This document shows positions 31,032-38,792 of a DNA stretch of 64,000 nt, piece by piece. Each line of letters starts with the position of its first letter. Positions within the stretch are counted from its first letter, which is position 1. The position numbers were made by a program, and so were the translations under genes. The stretch covers positions 124,001 to 188,000 of the forward strand of contig NZ_CP141058.1 in the NCBI RefSeq assembly GCF_034661175.1, written 5' to 3'. This stretch comes from Nocardioides renjunii (lineage in GTDB: Bacteria; Actinomycetota; Actinomycetes; Propionibacteriales; Nocardioidaceae). The notes under the pieces were generated by a model that was not told the origin of the DNA, made no database searches, and was given only the letters and a program-made list of their open reading frames with translations.

Positions 31032-31799
31032 ATGAGCACCCGGCTGCGCGTCCGCGTCCAGCAGTGGGCCAGCGGCCTCGACCCGGAGGCCAACCGGGTC
31101 CGCCTCGCGCAGGGCACCACGTCGGGCGCGGACCTGGTCGTCTTCCCCGAGGCGTTTGCCCGCGACTTCGGCGAGGCCGGCTCCGACGTGAGCGCGTACG
31201 CCGAGCCGCTCGACGGCCCGTTCGCCCACGAGCTGTCCCACGTCGCCGACGCGGCGGCGTGCACCGTGGTGGCGGGGATGTTCGAGTCCTCGGCGGACCC
31301 CGACCGGCCCTACAACACGCTCGTGGTCGGCGGCGCGAGCCGGGCGGCGTACCGCAAGATCCACCTCTACGACTCCTTCGGCTACCGCGAGTCCGACCGG
31401 CTGACCGGCGGCCCGCTCGAGCCGGTCGTCGTCGACGTCGCGGGGTGGGCGGTCGGGCTGATGACCTGCTACGACCTGCGGTTCCCCGAGCTGGCCCGCC
31501 GGCTCGTCGATGCCGGCGCCGAGGTGATCGTCGTCCCCGCCGCGTGGCTGCCGGGGGAGCGCAAGGTCGAGCACTGGCGCACGCTCCTCGCGGCGCGCGC
31601 GATCGAGAACACCTGCTTCGTCGTCGGCGCCGCCCAGCCCGGACCGCGCTACTGCGGCCACTCCGCGGTCGTCGGGCCGCTCGGCGACACCCTCGCGGCG
31701 GCCGGCGCGGAGGAGGAGACGCTCGAGGCGGTCCTCGACCGGGCGGACCTCGACGCAGCCCGGCGCACCAATCCGTCCCTGGCCAATCGACGGCTGTAA
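31032..31799 (+). CDS. Carbon-nitrogen hydrolase (nitrilase superfamily)
   Basis: A 255-residue amidase-type enzyme. The Glu-Lys-Cys triad is visible in DLVVFPEAFARDF (Glu), AAYRKIHLYDSFGYRES (Lys) and GLMTCYDLRFPELARRLVDA (Cys). NTCFVVGAAQPGPRYCGHS is the later conserved region. This is the NIT-like/omega-amidase group; the substrate is unknown. The ATG follows CACTCT by 6 bases, near leaderless. The 31811 membrane protein begins 12 bases after its stop, so the two may be co-transcribed. Confidence 0.88.
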   Translation: MSTRLRVRVQQWASGLDPEANRVRLAQGTTSGADLVVFPEAFARDFGEAGSDVSAYAEPLDGPFAHELSHVADAAACTVVAGMFESSADPDRPYNTLVVGGASRAAYRKIHLYDSFGYRESDRLTGGPLEPVVVDVAGWAVGLMTCYDLRFPELARRLVDAGAEVIVVPAAWLPGERKVEHWRTLLAARAIENTCFVVGAAQPGPRYCGHSAVVGPLGDTLAAAGAEEETLEAVLDRADLDAARRTNPSLANRRL

Positions 31800-31810
31800 C
31801 CTCCTCCGAC

Positions 31811-33016
31811 GTGCCTGCCCCCTCCTCCGACAGCCCCCGCGGGACCCCCCGTGGCAAGCGGGCTGCCGAGCGGCCGCCGTCGCGGCTGCGGCGGGTCGAC
31901 CGGCCTCGCCGGACCGCAGGCGCCGGGTCCACGGCGGCACCGACGCCTGCTCCGCAGCGGGCCGGGACCGACGAGTCGGCCGCGCTCCCGGACGCGTCCC
32001 CGGCCGCTGCCGGACCGCGCCGCTCGCTGCTCGCCCTGTGCTTCGGCCTGCTCGCCGTCGGCACCGCCGCCCTCGCGTGGTCGGCGGCGCAGGGGATCTT
32101 CGCCGACAGCCAGCTGCTGAGGGACCTCGGGCCGGGGCCGTCGTGGCTCGACGGCGCGGGAGCGGTGGCGGTGGTGACCGCGCTGGCGTGGCTGCTGGCG
32201 ACCCGCACCGCGGGCCGTCCCCTGATCTCCGCCGGGCTGGCGCTCGCGCTGGGGGTGGCGAGCCTGCTCGTGGGCGGACGCGTGCTGCCCACCGGTGCCG
32301 CGGTGATGACCTGCGTCGTCGGGAGCGTCTACGCCGTGATGGTGACCGTGCCGGCGGTCACGTGGTGGAAGGCCGGTCGCGAGGCGGTGATCGCCACCCT
32401 CGTCGCCGCGGTGACCGCGTTCGCGGCCGTCGGCTTCGAGCCCACGGTCGCGACGGAGCGCTTCGACCTCGCCGCGCTGTTCCTGGCGCTCGTCCTCGCG
32501 TTCGGGATCGTGTACCGGCTGGGCGCGGGGCTCCACGGCCTCGGCCGGCGCGGCCTCATCGTCGTCTCGATCGGGCTGGCCGTCCTCGCGCTGACCCTGG
32601 CGTACGCCGAGCTGCTGCGCCGCTACGGCGCCCAGACCTTCGTGTCGTCCGTCCTCTACTTCGCCGACTGGACCGCCGCCCGGATCGGCGCCTTCCCGCG
32701 TCCGCTCGTGGTCCTCCTCGGCATCCCCGCGATCGTGTGGGGCACGCACGTGCGCGCCCGCCGCCGGCAGGGCTGGTGGGTGTGCGCCTTCGGCGTCGCG
32801 GCGACGGTGCCGCTGGCGACCGCCCTGGTCGCGCCGGAGAGCTCGTACGCCGAGGCCGGCCTGCGGGCGGTCTACTCCCTCGTGCTCGGGCTGCCCCTCG
32901 GCTACCTGGTGATCCGCGCCGACCTCGCCCTCACCGGGCCGAAGGGCCGCCGCGGCCGCCGCGCCGAGGAGGCCGGGCCGCACCGCCCCGAGCCGCGCCG
33001 CTTCGCCGAGCTCTGA
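31811..33016 (+). CDS. Integral membrane protein with disordered N-terminus, unknown
   Basis: A 401-residue protein. The first 70 residues are Pro/Arg/Ala rich and probably cytoplasmic and disordered. About ten transmembrane helices follow (for instance SLLALCFGLLAVGTAALAWS, LISAGLALALGVASLLVGG, and the closing LRAVYSLVLGLPLGYLVIRA). The C-terminus is a basic tail. I recognise no transporter motif. GTG at 31811 is the first start clear of the upstream gene. It may be an actinobacterial envelope protein. Confidence 0.6.
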   Translation: MPAPSSDSPRGTPRGKRAAERPPSRLRRVDRPRRTAGAGSTAAPTPAPQRAGTDESAALPDASPAAAGPRRSLLALCFGLLAVGTAALAWSAAQGIFADSQLLRDLGPGPSWLDGAGAVAVVTALAWLLATRTAGRPLISAGLALALGVASLLVGGRVLPTGAAVMTCVVGSVYAVMVTVPAVTWWKAGREAVIATLVAAVTAFAAVGFEPTVATERFDLAALFLALVLAFGIVYRLGAGLHGLGRRGLIVVSIGLAVLALTLAYAELLRRYGAQTFVSSVLYFADWTAARIGAFPRPLVVLLGIPAIVWGTHVRARRRQGWWVCAFGVAATVPLATALVAPESSYAEAGLRAVYSLVLGLPLGYLVIRADLALTGPKGRRGRRAEEAGPHRPEPRRFAEL

Positions 33017-33086
33017 GCCGCGCGGCACGCTGCACCGGGTCGACCCGGTCCGGCGGTACGCCCGAGTAACCGCTAGCGTCGGCCGC

Positions 33087-33314
33087 ATGGCCCGCCCCAC
33101 GTCCCTCGAGATCGTCTCCGAGCTGGTCGCCAACGTCCTCACCATCGAGGTCGCCGAGGGCGACCGCGTCGAGGCCGGCGACACCGTCGTCCTGCTGGAG
33201 TCGATGAAGATGGAGATCCCGATGCTCGCCGAGCGCGGCGGCACCGTGACCTCCATCAAGGTCACCGAGGGCGACGTCGTGCAGGACGGCGACGTCCTCG
33301 TCGTGCTCGACTGA
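33087..33314 (+). CDS. Biotinyl/lipoyl-domain protein (stand-alone BCCP-like)
   Basis: A 75-residue stand-alone attachment domain. The ESMKMEIP motif holds the Lys that would be biotinylated, flanked by beta strands (VEAGDTVVLLE and GDVVQDGDVLVVLD) typical of carboxylase carrier domains. Such small BCCPs serve acyl-CoA or pyruvate-type carboxylases encoded elsewhere; no carboxylase is in this window. TAGCGT (33074-33079) ends 7 bases before the ATG, so leaderless. Confidence 0.9.
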   Translation: MARPTSLEIVSELVANVLTIEVAEGDRVEAGDTVVLLESMKMEIPMLAERGGTVTSIKVTEGDVVQDGDVLVVLD

Positions 33315-33348
33315 TCCCACGCGGCGGGCAGGGCCCTACGCTCCTGCC

Positions 33349-33993
33349 ATGGCCCCCGCGCGCGCCCGGAGCGTGCACCTCGTCGTCGCCGCCGTCGCGT
33401 GGTTCTCCCTGGCCTTCCAGCTCGTGCTGACGCTCACCGGCGAGGCCGTCCTCGTCGACACGGACCCACCGGGCCTGGCGGCTCGGGTCTACCGCTTCCT
33501 CGCCTACTTCACCATCCAGAGCAACCTCCTCGTTGCGGTCACGTCGACGGCGCTGGCCCTCGACCCCTCGCTGGACCGCCGCGGGTGGCGGGTGGCGCGG
33601 GTGGCGGCGCTGGTGGGGATCACGGTGACGGGGCTGGTGCACTTCTTCCTGCTGCGACCGCTCCTCGACCTCGAGGGCCCGAGCTGGGCCGTCGACAAGC
33701 TGCTGCACATGGTGGTGCCGGCGCTCGCCGTCGCCGCCTGGGCCTGGGCCGGGCCCCGTCCGCGGATCACCGCGCGCGAGGCGGCGTACGCCCTCGTCTG
33801 GCCGGTGCTCTGGCTGGCGTGGACGCTGGTGGTCGGCCGGGTCGACGGCTGGGTGCCCTACCCGTTCCTCGACCCGGACGAGGACGGCTGGGGGGCGGTC
33901 GGCTCCGCATGCGTGGGGATCACGATTCTCTTCATCCTGCTGTTCGCGCTGTACGGGTGGCTCGACCGCAGGCTGCGACCGACCCCTCGCTAG
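33349..33993 (+). CDS. Pr6Pr family integral membrane protein
   Basis: A 214-residue, six-helix membrane protein of the FAR-17a/AIG1-like Pr6Pr group. Key features: VAWFSLAFQLVLTL in helix 1, RVYRFLAYFTIQSNLLVAVT (the FTxQSNLL signature), TGLVHFFLLRPLLDLEG with a conserved His, and DKLLHMVVPALAVAAW with a second His. The eukaryotic relatives are threonine-dependent hydrolases of lipid esters; the bacterial role is unknown. TACGCT (33337-33342) ends 6 bases before the ATG. Confidence 0.83.
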   Translation: MAPARARSVHLVVAAVAWFSLAFQLVLTLTGEAVLVDTDPPGLAARVYRFLAYFTIQSNLLVAVTSTALALDPSLDRRGWRVARVAALVGITVTGLVHFFLLRPLLDLEGPSWAVDKLLHMVVPALAVAAWAWAGPRPRITAREAAYALVWPVLWLAWTLVVGRVDGWVPYPFLDPDEDGWGAVGSACVGITILFILLFALYGWLDRRLRPTPR

Positions 33994-34002
33994 GTTGGAG
34001 GC

Positions 34003-35013
34003 ATGGAGTTTCGATACCTCGGCAACAGCGGACTGAAGATCTCTGAGATCACCTACGGCAACTGGTTGACCCACGGCTCCCAGGTCGAGAACGACGTCGC
34101 CACGCAGTGCGTGCGCGCCGCGCTCGACGAGGGCATCTCGACGTTCGACACCGCCGACGTCTACGCCAACACGGCCGCGGAGACGGTGCTCGGCGAGGCC
34201 CTCAAGGGCGAGCGTCGCGAGTCGCTGGAGATCTTCACCAAGGTCTACTGGCCCACCGGCCCCAAGGGCAAGAACGACACCGGCCTCTCGCGCAAGCACA
34301 TCATGGAGGCGATCGACGGGTCGCTGCAGCGGCTGCAGACCGACTACGTCGACCTCTACCAGGCCCACCGCTACGACACCGAGACGCCGCTCGAGGAGAC
34401 GATGCAGGCCTTCGCCGACGTCGTACGGCAGGGCAAGGCGCTCTACATCGGCGTCAGCGAGTGGACCGCCGACCAGATCCGCGCCGGCGTGGAGCTGTCG
34501 AAGGAGCTCGGCTTCCAGCTCATCTCGAGCCAGCCGCAGTACTCCATGCTCTGGCGCGTCATCGAGGACGAGGTCGTCCCGACCTCCCGCGAGCTCGGCG
34601 TCTCCCAGATCGTGTGGAGCCCCATCGCGCAGGGCGTCCTCTCGGGCAAGTACCTCCCCGGCCAGGCGCCGCCGGAGGGCACCCGCGCCACCGACACCAA
34701 GGGCGGCTCGGACATGATCGCGCGCTGGATGAAGGACGACGTGCTCACCGCGGTGCAGGACCTCAAGCCGGTCGCGGACGACCTCGGCCTGACGATGGCC
34801 CAGCTCGCCATCGCGTGGGTGCTGCAGAACGACAACGTCGCCGCCGCCCTCGTCGGTGCCTCGCGCCCCGAGCAGGTCGCCGACAACGTCAAGGCCGCCG
34901 GCGTGACGCTCGACGCCGACGTCATGAAGCGCATCGACGACGCCCTCGGCTCGGTGGTCGTCCGCGACCCCGCGAAGACCGCCGAGGGTGCGCCGAAGAC
35001 CCGCGTCGTCTGA
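34003..35013 (+). CDS. Aldo/keto reductase, Kv-beta-like subgroup
   Basis: A 336-residue NADPH-dependent TIM-barrel reductase. It begins MEFRYLGNSGLKISEITYGN, the usual start of the AKR6/7-like group; FDTADVYANTAAETVLGEAL carries the catalytic Asp and Tyr, FTKVYWP the Lys, QTDYVDLYQAHR the His-bearing block, and SQPQYSMLWRVIEDEVVP the conserved QYS region. It is closest to voltage-gated K+ channel beta-subunit-like reductases. TAGGTT (33991-33996) ends 6 bases before the ATG; GGAG also lies there. Repeats follow its stop. Confidence 0.9.
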   Translation: MEFRYLGNSGLKISEITYGNWLTHGSQVENDVATQCVRAALDEGISTFDTADVYANTAAETVLGEALKGERRESLEIFTKVYWPTGPKGKNDTGLSRKHIMEAIDGSLQRLQTDYVDLYQAHRYDTETPLEETMQAFADVVRQGKALYIGVSEWTADQIRAGVELSKELGFQLISSQPQYSMLWRVIEDEVVPTSRELGVSQIVWSPIAQGVLSGKYLPGQAPPEGTRATDTKGGSDMIARWMKDDVLTAVQDLKPVADDLGLTMAQLAIAWVLQNDNVAAALVGASRPEQVADNVKAAGVTLDADVMKRIDDALGSVVVRDPAKTAEGAPKTRVV

Positions 35014-35056
35014 GGCTCGCGGCCGGCGTGCCCGGCTTGTGCCCGCCCGCCGCTCG

Positions 35057-35108
35057 GGCGGTGGGTGAGGCAGGTTCTGGAGGTGCGGAACCTGCGTCAC
35101 TCACCGCT
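35057..35108. repeat. 52-bp palindromic extragenic repeat, family B, copy 3
   Basis: Starts GGCGGTGGGTGAGGCAGG and ends GTCACTCACCGCT; same length as the two copies near 8.3 kb but with a diverged left arm and a changed centre (GGAGGTGC). The first arm-to-arm pairing still runs through CAGGTTC / GGAACCTG. Confidence 0.8.
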
Positions 35109-35133
35109 GGTGCGCGGGCGGCGTACGCGGGCT

Positions 35134-35198
35134 CGACACGTGTCCGAGCACCTGCCCCCGGCCGGCCCGAATGGGGGCAGCATCTCGGACACGTGTCC
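35134..35198. repeat. Family A palindromic repeat, full unit
   Basis: CGACACGTGTCCGAGC opens the unit and GGACACGTGTCC (35187-35198) closes it. The inner arms CTGCCCCC and GGGGGCAG pair, giving arms of about 25 bases. This is the best-conserved copy in the window. Confidence 0.85.
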
Positions 35199-35214
35199 CC
35201 GACCGCACTCCGCC

Positions 35215-35275
35215 GTAGTCCAGTGTCGCGTCGTTCCCACGACGCACGTCTGACGACGGCTCGTCACTGGACTAC
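35215..35275. repeat. Family C palindromic repeat, 61 bp, copy 2
   Basis: Perfect 11-base terminal arms GTAGTCCAGTG (35215-35225) and CACTGGACTAC (35265-35275). The inner part is diverged but keeps partial pairing (CGTCGT with ACGACG). Exactly the same length as the copy at 28253-28313. Confidence 0.8.
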
Positions 35276-35288
35276 CCAGGGTGGGGGC

Positions 35289-35308
35289 AGCATCTCGGAC
35301 ACGTGTCC
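35289..35308. repeat. Family A half unit
   Basis: Only the right arm is present: AGCATCTCGGACACGTGTCC, preceded by GTGGGGGC. It ends 10 bases before the stop codon of the secreted protein gene on the minus strand. Confidence 0.7.
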
Positions 35309-35318
35309 GACCGGCGGG

Positions 35319-36176
35319 TCAGTCCTCGATGCCGGTGCAGTAGAACGCGCCGTCGGCCACCATCGGGTAGGACCTGACCTTGTCGGCCGAGGTGTTCGTC
35401 GCCGACATGCCGAACCGGTACGGCGCGGCCAGGTCGAGCGCGACGGGCACGGTCATGCCCGGGACGAGCGACGGGGACTGGTAGACGGTCGTGGCCTCGT
35501 CGGAGGTGAAGGACACGACCCCGGACGACCCGTCGTCGGAGCCGTCCGACAGGCCGAGGACCGCGCGGAACTTCGTGCAGTTGCGCCCGGGCGTCACCCG
35601 GGCCTCCCAGGACCGGGCCGTGCTCCCGTAGCCGCCCCAGACGGCGTAGCTCGTGCCGTTGATGTCCGCCTCGGTGTAGGTCGCGGTCGACGACTGGAGG
35701 TAGGGCTCGAACTCCTGCAGGGCGATCCACCGCCACACGGTGACCGTGACGGGGCGTGACGCGACCGGCTTCTCGCGGCCGCGGTAGGTGACGGTCACCC
35801 GGTAGGTCGCCTCGTTCTGCGCCGTGACCGTCGTCGCGAACGCCAGCCGCGCCTTGGCCCGCGTGCCGTCGATCCGGTCCCACGTGGGGTCGCCGAAGAC
35901 GTCGTCGCGGCGCTCCTCGAGCACCACCTTCTTCGCATCCTTGGACGTCGGCACCTTTACCCGCAGCGTGAGGCTGTCGCCCTCCGTCACCTGCTCGGCC
36001 GACGCGGTGACGACCGCCTTGGCGGCGGCGGCGGCCCGGTCAGCGGCCCGGTCAGCGGCCCGGTCAGCGGCCCGGTCAGCTGATCGGCCGGGGACCCCGG
36101 CGTCGGTGGGTACGGCGGCGGCGGGCACGGAGGTGAGCGCGACCACGGTCGCGGCGAGCGAGATGACGAGCTTCAC
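35319..36176 (-). CDS. Secreted protein with repeat linker and NPCBM-like C-terminus
   Basis: A 285-residue exported protein. GTG at 36176 gives a signal peptide (KLVISLAATVVALTSVPAAA) and has GGAG 5 bases upstream; the longer in-frame ATG at 36206 is less likely. After cleavage, a DRAA/DRAA repeat linker (about 28-45) joins a strand-rich Ig-like domain (EGDSLTLRVKVPTSKDAKKV, then TYRVTVTYRGREKPVASRPV) to a C-terminal beta domain (EPYLQSSTATYTEADINGT, NCTKFRAVLGLSDGSDD, and PYRFGMSATN) resembling NPCBM-type carbohydrate binding. Two Cys could pair. The promoter hexamer TAGCGT lies about 36210-36215 on the minus strand. Confidence 0.65.
   Translation of the reverse strand: MKLVISLAATVVALTSVPAAAVPTDAGVPGRSADRAADRAADRAADRAAAAAKAVVTASAEQVTEGDSLTLRVKVPTSKDAKKVVLEERRDDVFGDPTWDRIDGTRAKARLAFATTVTAQNEATYRVTVTYRGREKPVASRPVTVTVWRWIALQEFEPYLQSSTATYTEADINGTSYAVWGGYGSTARSWEARVTPGRNCTKFRAVLGLSDGSDDGSSGVVSFTSDEATTVYQSPSLVPGMTVPVALDLAAPYRFGMSATNTSADKVRSYPMVADGAFYCTGIED
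36031..36078. repeat. Four tandem 12-bp units inside the secreted protein gene
   Basis: The unit gcggcccggtca is repeated four times perfectly (36031-36078), encoding the DRAA repeats of the linker on the minus strand. Because 12 is divisible by 3, length changes would keep the frame. A likely phase-neutral slippage site. Confidence 0.85.
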
Positions 36177-36254
36177 GGGGACTCCGATGCGCGGTGGGGG
36201 TGACATCGGAACGCTAGGGGTCGGGCCCCGGCTCCACACGACGTTCGGGGAATC

Positions 36255-37520
36255 TCACCCCCGGCGCGTCACCCGGTAGCGCACGAAGGCGGGCACGGCG
36301 AGCGCGGCGACGACCGTCAGCACCACGACCAGCACGCCGCCTCCCGCCGCCGCGACGGCGGCACCGGTGACGGCCGCGGTGGCGCCGTGGGCCACGTCCG
36401 CGACGCGCGGCCCGCCGGCGACCACGACGATGAAGATGCCCTGGAGCCGGCCGCGCACCGAGTCGTCCGTGGCCGCCTGGAGCATCGACATCCGGAAGGC
36501 CGACGACGCCATGTCGGCGGCACCGCCGATCGCGAGCATCAGCACGGCCACGCCCAGCATGGCCGCCGGCGCCCGGGGCGCCAGCATCGCCGAGACGCCG
36601 AAGCCGACCATCGCGAAGCCCCAGACCAGGATCGCGACGACGACGGCGAGTCCCTGGCGCTCGACCCGCGAGACCCACCCGGACAGCACGCCGCCGACGA
36701 CCGCGCCGGCCGGGATGGCGGCGAAGAGCAGCGCGAAGGCGAGCCCGCCCTCGCTGGGACCGCCGAAGTCGAGGTGCGCCATCTCGGGGAACAGCGCCCG
36801 GGGCATCCCGAACACCATCGCGATGATGTCGACGACGAAGGACATCATCAGCACCGGCTGCTGCCGCAGGTAGCGGAAGCCGTCGACGACGGCGCGGATG
36901 CCCGGCGTCACCGTCGCGCCGATGACCGGCAGCGGGGGCAGGCGTACGACGGCACCGAGGGTCGCGAAGAGGGTGATCGTGTCCAGCAGGTAGAGCCACG
37001 AGTAGCCGATCAACGGGATCAGCGCGCCGCCGACGAGCGGCCCGGCGATGCCACCGGCCTGCATGACGGTGGTGTTGAGGGAGTTCGCCGCGGGCAGCAG
37101 GTCGTCGTCGAGCAGCCGCGGGAGCAGCGCGGACCGCGTCGGCTGGTTGACGGCGAAGAAGGCCTGCTGCACCGCGAAGAGGGTCAGCAGCAGCCACACG
37201 TCCTCCCCGCCGAACGCCGCCTGCAGCCAGAAGCAGGCGCTGGTGGCGATCAGCCCGGTGGTCGTGACGAGGAGGAGCGTCCGTCGGTCGAAGGCGTCGG
37301 CCAGCGCGCCGCCCCACAGGCCGAACACCACGAGCGGGACGAGACCGAAGACGCCGGTCAGCCCGACGTACGCCGACGAGCCGGTCATCGCGTAGATCTG
37401 CGCGGGCACCGCCACGACGGTCAGCTGCGCGCCGATGACCGTGACGATGTTGGCGCGCCAGAGCCGTCGGAAGTGTGGGTTGGCGAGCGGGCGGGTGTCC
37501 GCCAGCAGTCGCCTCTCCAC
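36255..37520 (-). CDS. Major facilitator superfamily exporter (EntS-like)
   Basis: A 421-residue, 12-helix MFS transporter of the EntS/DHA3-type group. ANIVTVIGAQLTVVAVPAQI in helix 1, GGALADAFDRRTLLLVTTTG (the MFS motif A after helix 2), NQPTRSALLPRLLDDDLLPA-type loop and SMLQAATDDSVRGRLQGIFI (central loop variant) are characteristic. Substrate unknown; siderophore or drug export is typical. GTG at 37520 follows TAGCCT on the minus strand by 6 bases. It is divergent from the ArsR gene with a tandem repeat between them. Confidence 0.88.
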   Translation of the reverse strand: MERRLLADTRPLANPHFRRLWRANIVTVIGAQLTVVAVPAQIYAMTGSSAYVGLTGVFGLVPLVVFGLWGGALADAFDRRTLLLVTTTGLIATSACFWLQAAFGGEDVWLLLTLFAVQQAFFAVNQPTRSALLPRLLDDDLLPAANSLNTTVMQAGGIAGPLVGGALIPLIGYSWLYLLDTITLFATLGAVVRLPPLPVIGATVTPGIRAVVDGFRYLRQQPVLMMSFVVDIIAMVFGMPRALFPEMAHLDFGGPSEGGLAFALLFAAIPAGAVVGGVLSGWVSRVERQGLAVVVAILVWGFAMVGFGVSAMLAPRAPAAMLGVAVLMLAIGGAADMASSAFRMSMLQAATDDSVRGRLQGIFIVVVAGGPRVADVAHGATAAVTGAAVAAAGGGVLVVVLTVVAALAVPAFVRYRVTRRG

Positions 37521-37576
37521 GTCGGCAGGCTAGGTCACCGGATGGGCGCCTCCGTCGGCAGCCCGGCTCGTCCGGC

Positions 37577-37635
37577 GTCGTCACCTCAGTCGTCACCCCA
37601 GTCGTCACCTCGGGTCGTCACCTCGGGTCGTCGCC
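37577..37635. repeat. Imperfect tandem repeat upstream of arsR
   Basis: GTCGTCACCTC-type units of about 14-15 bases repeat four times, the last followed by GTCGTCG, and run straight into the TAGCAT hexamer of the ArsR gene. A possible slippage region next to a metal-sensor promoter. Confidence 0.7.
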
Positions 37636-37657
37636 TAGCATCGTCGTGTGGCGATGC
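37636..37657 (+). promoter_or_regulatory. ArsR promoter and shared operator site 1
   Basis: TAGCATCG (37636-37643), an 8-base spacer, then CGATGC (37652-37657) give the inverted repeat GCATCG-N8-CGATGC. TAGCAT is the -10 and ends 6 bases before the GTG at 37648, so the operator covers the -10 and the leaderless start. The same arrangement (TAGCATCG, CGT, GGCGATG) recurs at 38743 upstream of the CDF exporter. Confidence 0.7.
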
Positions 37658-38007
37658 GGGAGAGCGGGACCGACGAGCGCGCCGAGGACCTCGCGGTGAC
37701 GGCGGCCCTGTTCCACGGGCTGTCGGACCCGTCGCGGCTGCTCATCGTGCGGCACCTCGCGCTCGGCGAGCACCGCGTCGTCGACCTGACCGCCCACCTC
37801 GGACTCGCGCAGAGCACGGTGTCGAAGCACCTGGCGTGCCTCAAGGACTGCGGGCTGGTGACGTCGCGCCCCGAGGGCCGGGCCTCGATGTGGTCGCTCA
37901 ACCACCGCGAGCCCGTGCTGGAGGTCCTCGCCACCGCCGAGCGGCTGCTCGCGCTGACCGGCGACGACGTCACCCCCGGCCACGACTACGAGGAGCGGCA
38001 TCCCTGA
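37648..38007 (+). CDS. ArsR/SmtB family metal-sensing repressor (CmtR-like)
   Basis: A 119-residue winged-helix regulator. LFHGLSDPSRLLIVRHLALG and LAQSTVSKHLACLKDCGLV form the DNA-binding helices. Cys64 and Cys68 (CLKDC) lie in the recognition helix exactly where Mycobacterium CmtR has its CLRGC Cd/Pb site, so a soft metal is likely; the third C-terminal Cys of CmtR is missing, though His105 and C-terminal His118 could substitute. The GTG at 37648 is leaderless. It is followed on the minus strand by VKOR and then by a CDF exporter whose promoter carries the same operator-like sequence. Confidence 0.85.
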   Translation: MAMRESGTDERAEDLAVTAALFHGLSDPSRLLIVRHLALGEHRVVDLTAHLGLAQSTVSKHLACLKDCGLVTSRPEGRASMWSLNHREPVLEVLATAERLLALTGDDVTPGHDYEERHP

Positions 38008-38044
38008 CGGCTGCACCCCCGACGGGTGCACCGCCTGACGCGGG

Positions 38045-38656
38045 TCAGAGCAGGGTCGACCAGTAGTACCAGAACCGCTCGAGGATCAGCAGCACGACGA
38101 CGAGGTAGGCGCCGAAGAGCAGCGGTGCCTGCCAGTCCCGCAGGACGGCCGTCGCCCGGCTGTCCGCGGCGCCTGCGCCGAGGACGCCGGCGGCGAGGTT
38201 GCGGAGCGTGACGTACCAGAACAGCGGGATCACCACCGCCCACACGACCATGCAGTAGGGGCAGAGCGCGCCGATCCGGTAGAGGCTCTGGAAGACCAGC
38301 CACGAGACCAGCACCAGCGCGACGCTGACGCCGACCTGCAGGCCGAGCCAGTACCACCGTGCGAGCCGGCCGCCCGCCAGCAGCGCCATCCCGGTCGCGA
38401 TGACGACCGGGAACGCCGCCACGCCGATGATCGGGTTGGGGAAGCCGAGGAGCGCGGCCTGGGCGGACTCCATCACGTTGCCGCAGCTCAGGACCGGGTT
38501 GATGCTGCACGAGGGGACGTAGCTGCTGTCCTCGGCCAGCCGGATCCGCTCGATCAGCAGCACGGCCGACGCGACCAGGCCGACCAGTCCGCCGACGACC
38601 AGGCCGATGGCCAGCGGACGCTCCTGCGGCTCACCGTCGACGGCGCGCTGGCTCAT
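38045..38656 (-). CDS. Vitamin K epoxide reductase family protein
   Basis: A 203-residue, four-to-five-helix membrane protein that reoxidises DsbA-like oxidases using quinone. SYVPSCSINPVLSCGNVMES holds the loop cysteines facing outward, and LYRIGALCPYCMVVWAVVIP holds the C-x2-C active site near the quinone. No DsbA partner is fused. The gene lies between the ArsR gene (convergent) and the CDF exporter (divergent), and may be of value in disulfide formation rather than metal handling. ATG at 38656 with GGAG-like sequence upstream. Confidence 0.9.
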   Translation of the reverse strand: MSQRAVDGEPQERPLAIGLVVGGLVGLVASAVLLIERIRLAEDSSYVPSCSINPVLSCGNVMESAQAALLGFPNPIIGVAAFPVVIATGMALLAGGRLARWYWLGLQVGVSVALVLVSWLVFQSLYRIGALCPYCMVVWAVVIPLFWYVTLRNLAAGVLGAGAADSRATAVLRDWQAPLLFGAYLVVVLLILERFWYYWSTLL

Positions 38657-38742
38657 GGTGGAGGGATCTCCTCGTCGGACGGGGGCGGGACGCGTACATC
38701 CTGCGGCATGGGACAACCGTCGACCAAGCGGGACGCATCGGC

Positions 38743-38764
38743 TAGCATCGACGTACGGCGATGA
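38743..38764 (+). promoter_or_regulatory. CDF promoter and shared operator site 2
   Basis: TAGCATCG (38743-38750), spacer ACGTACGG, then CGATGA (38759-38764): a second copy of the ArsR-site design, with 18 of 22 positions matching the first. TAGCAT is a -10; the CDF start is 38793, with GGAGGAG (38782-38788) as ribosome site. Confidence 0.7.
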
Positions 38765-38792
38765 CACAGGCGTCCGGCGATGGAGGAGTGAC

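Larger units (their letters stand above)
35014..35318. other. Intergenic repeat hotspot
   Basis: The 305 bases between the aldo-keto reductase stop and the minus-strand secreted protein stop contain no gene but five palindromic units: family B (35057-35108), family A (35134-35198), family C (35215-35275) and a half family A unit (35289-35308), nearly end to end. All are listed separately. Confidence 0.8.

Noticed and set aside
17074..35308. GGACACGTGTCC as a classic transcription-factor operator
   Set aside because: The boxes form the ends of longer inverted units and sit mainly after genes, which fits extragenic palindromic repeats better than operators. Binding cannot be excluded.
38761..38792. 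A leaderless ATG at 38761 as the CDF start
   Set aside because: It is out of frame with the CDF protein. The ATG at 38793 has GGAGGAG upstream and starts the His-rich N-terminus.
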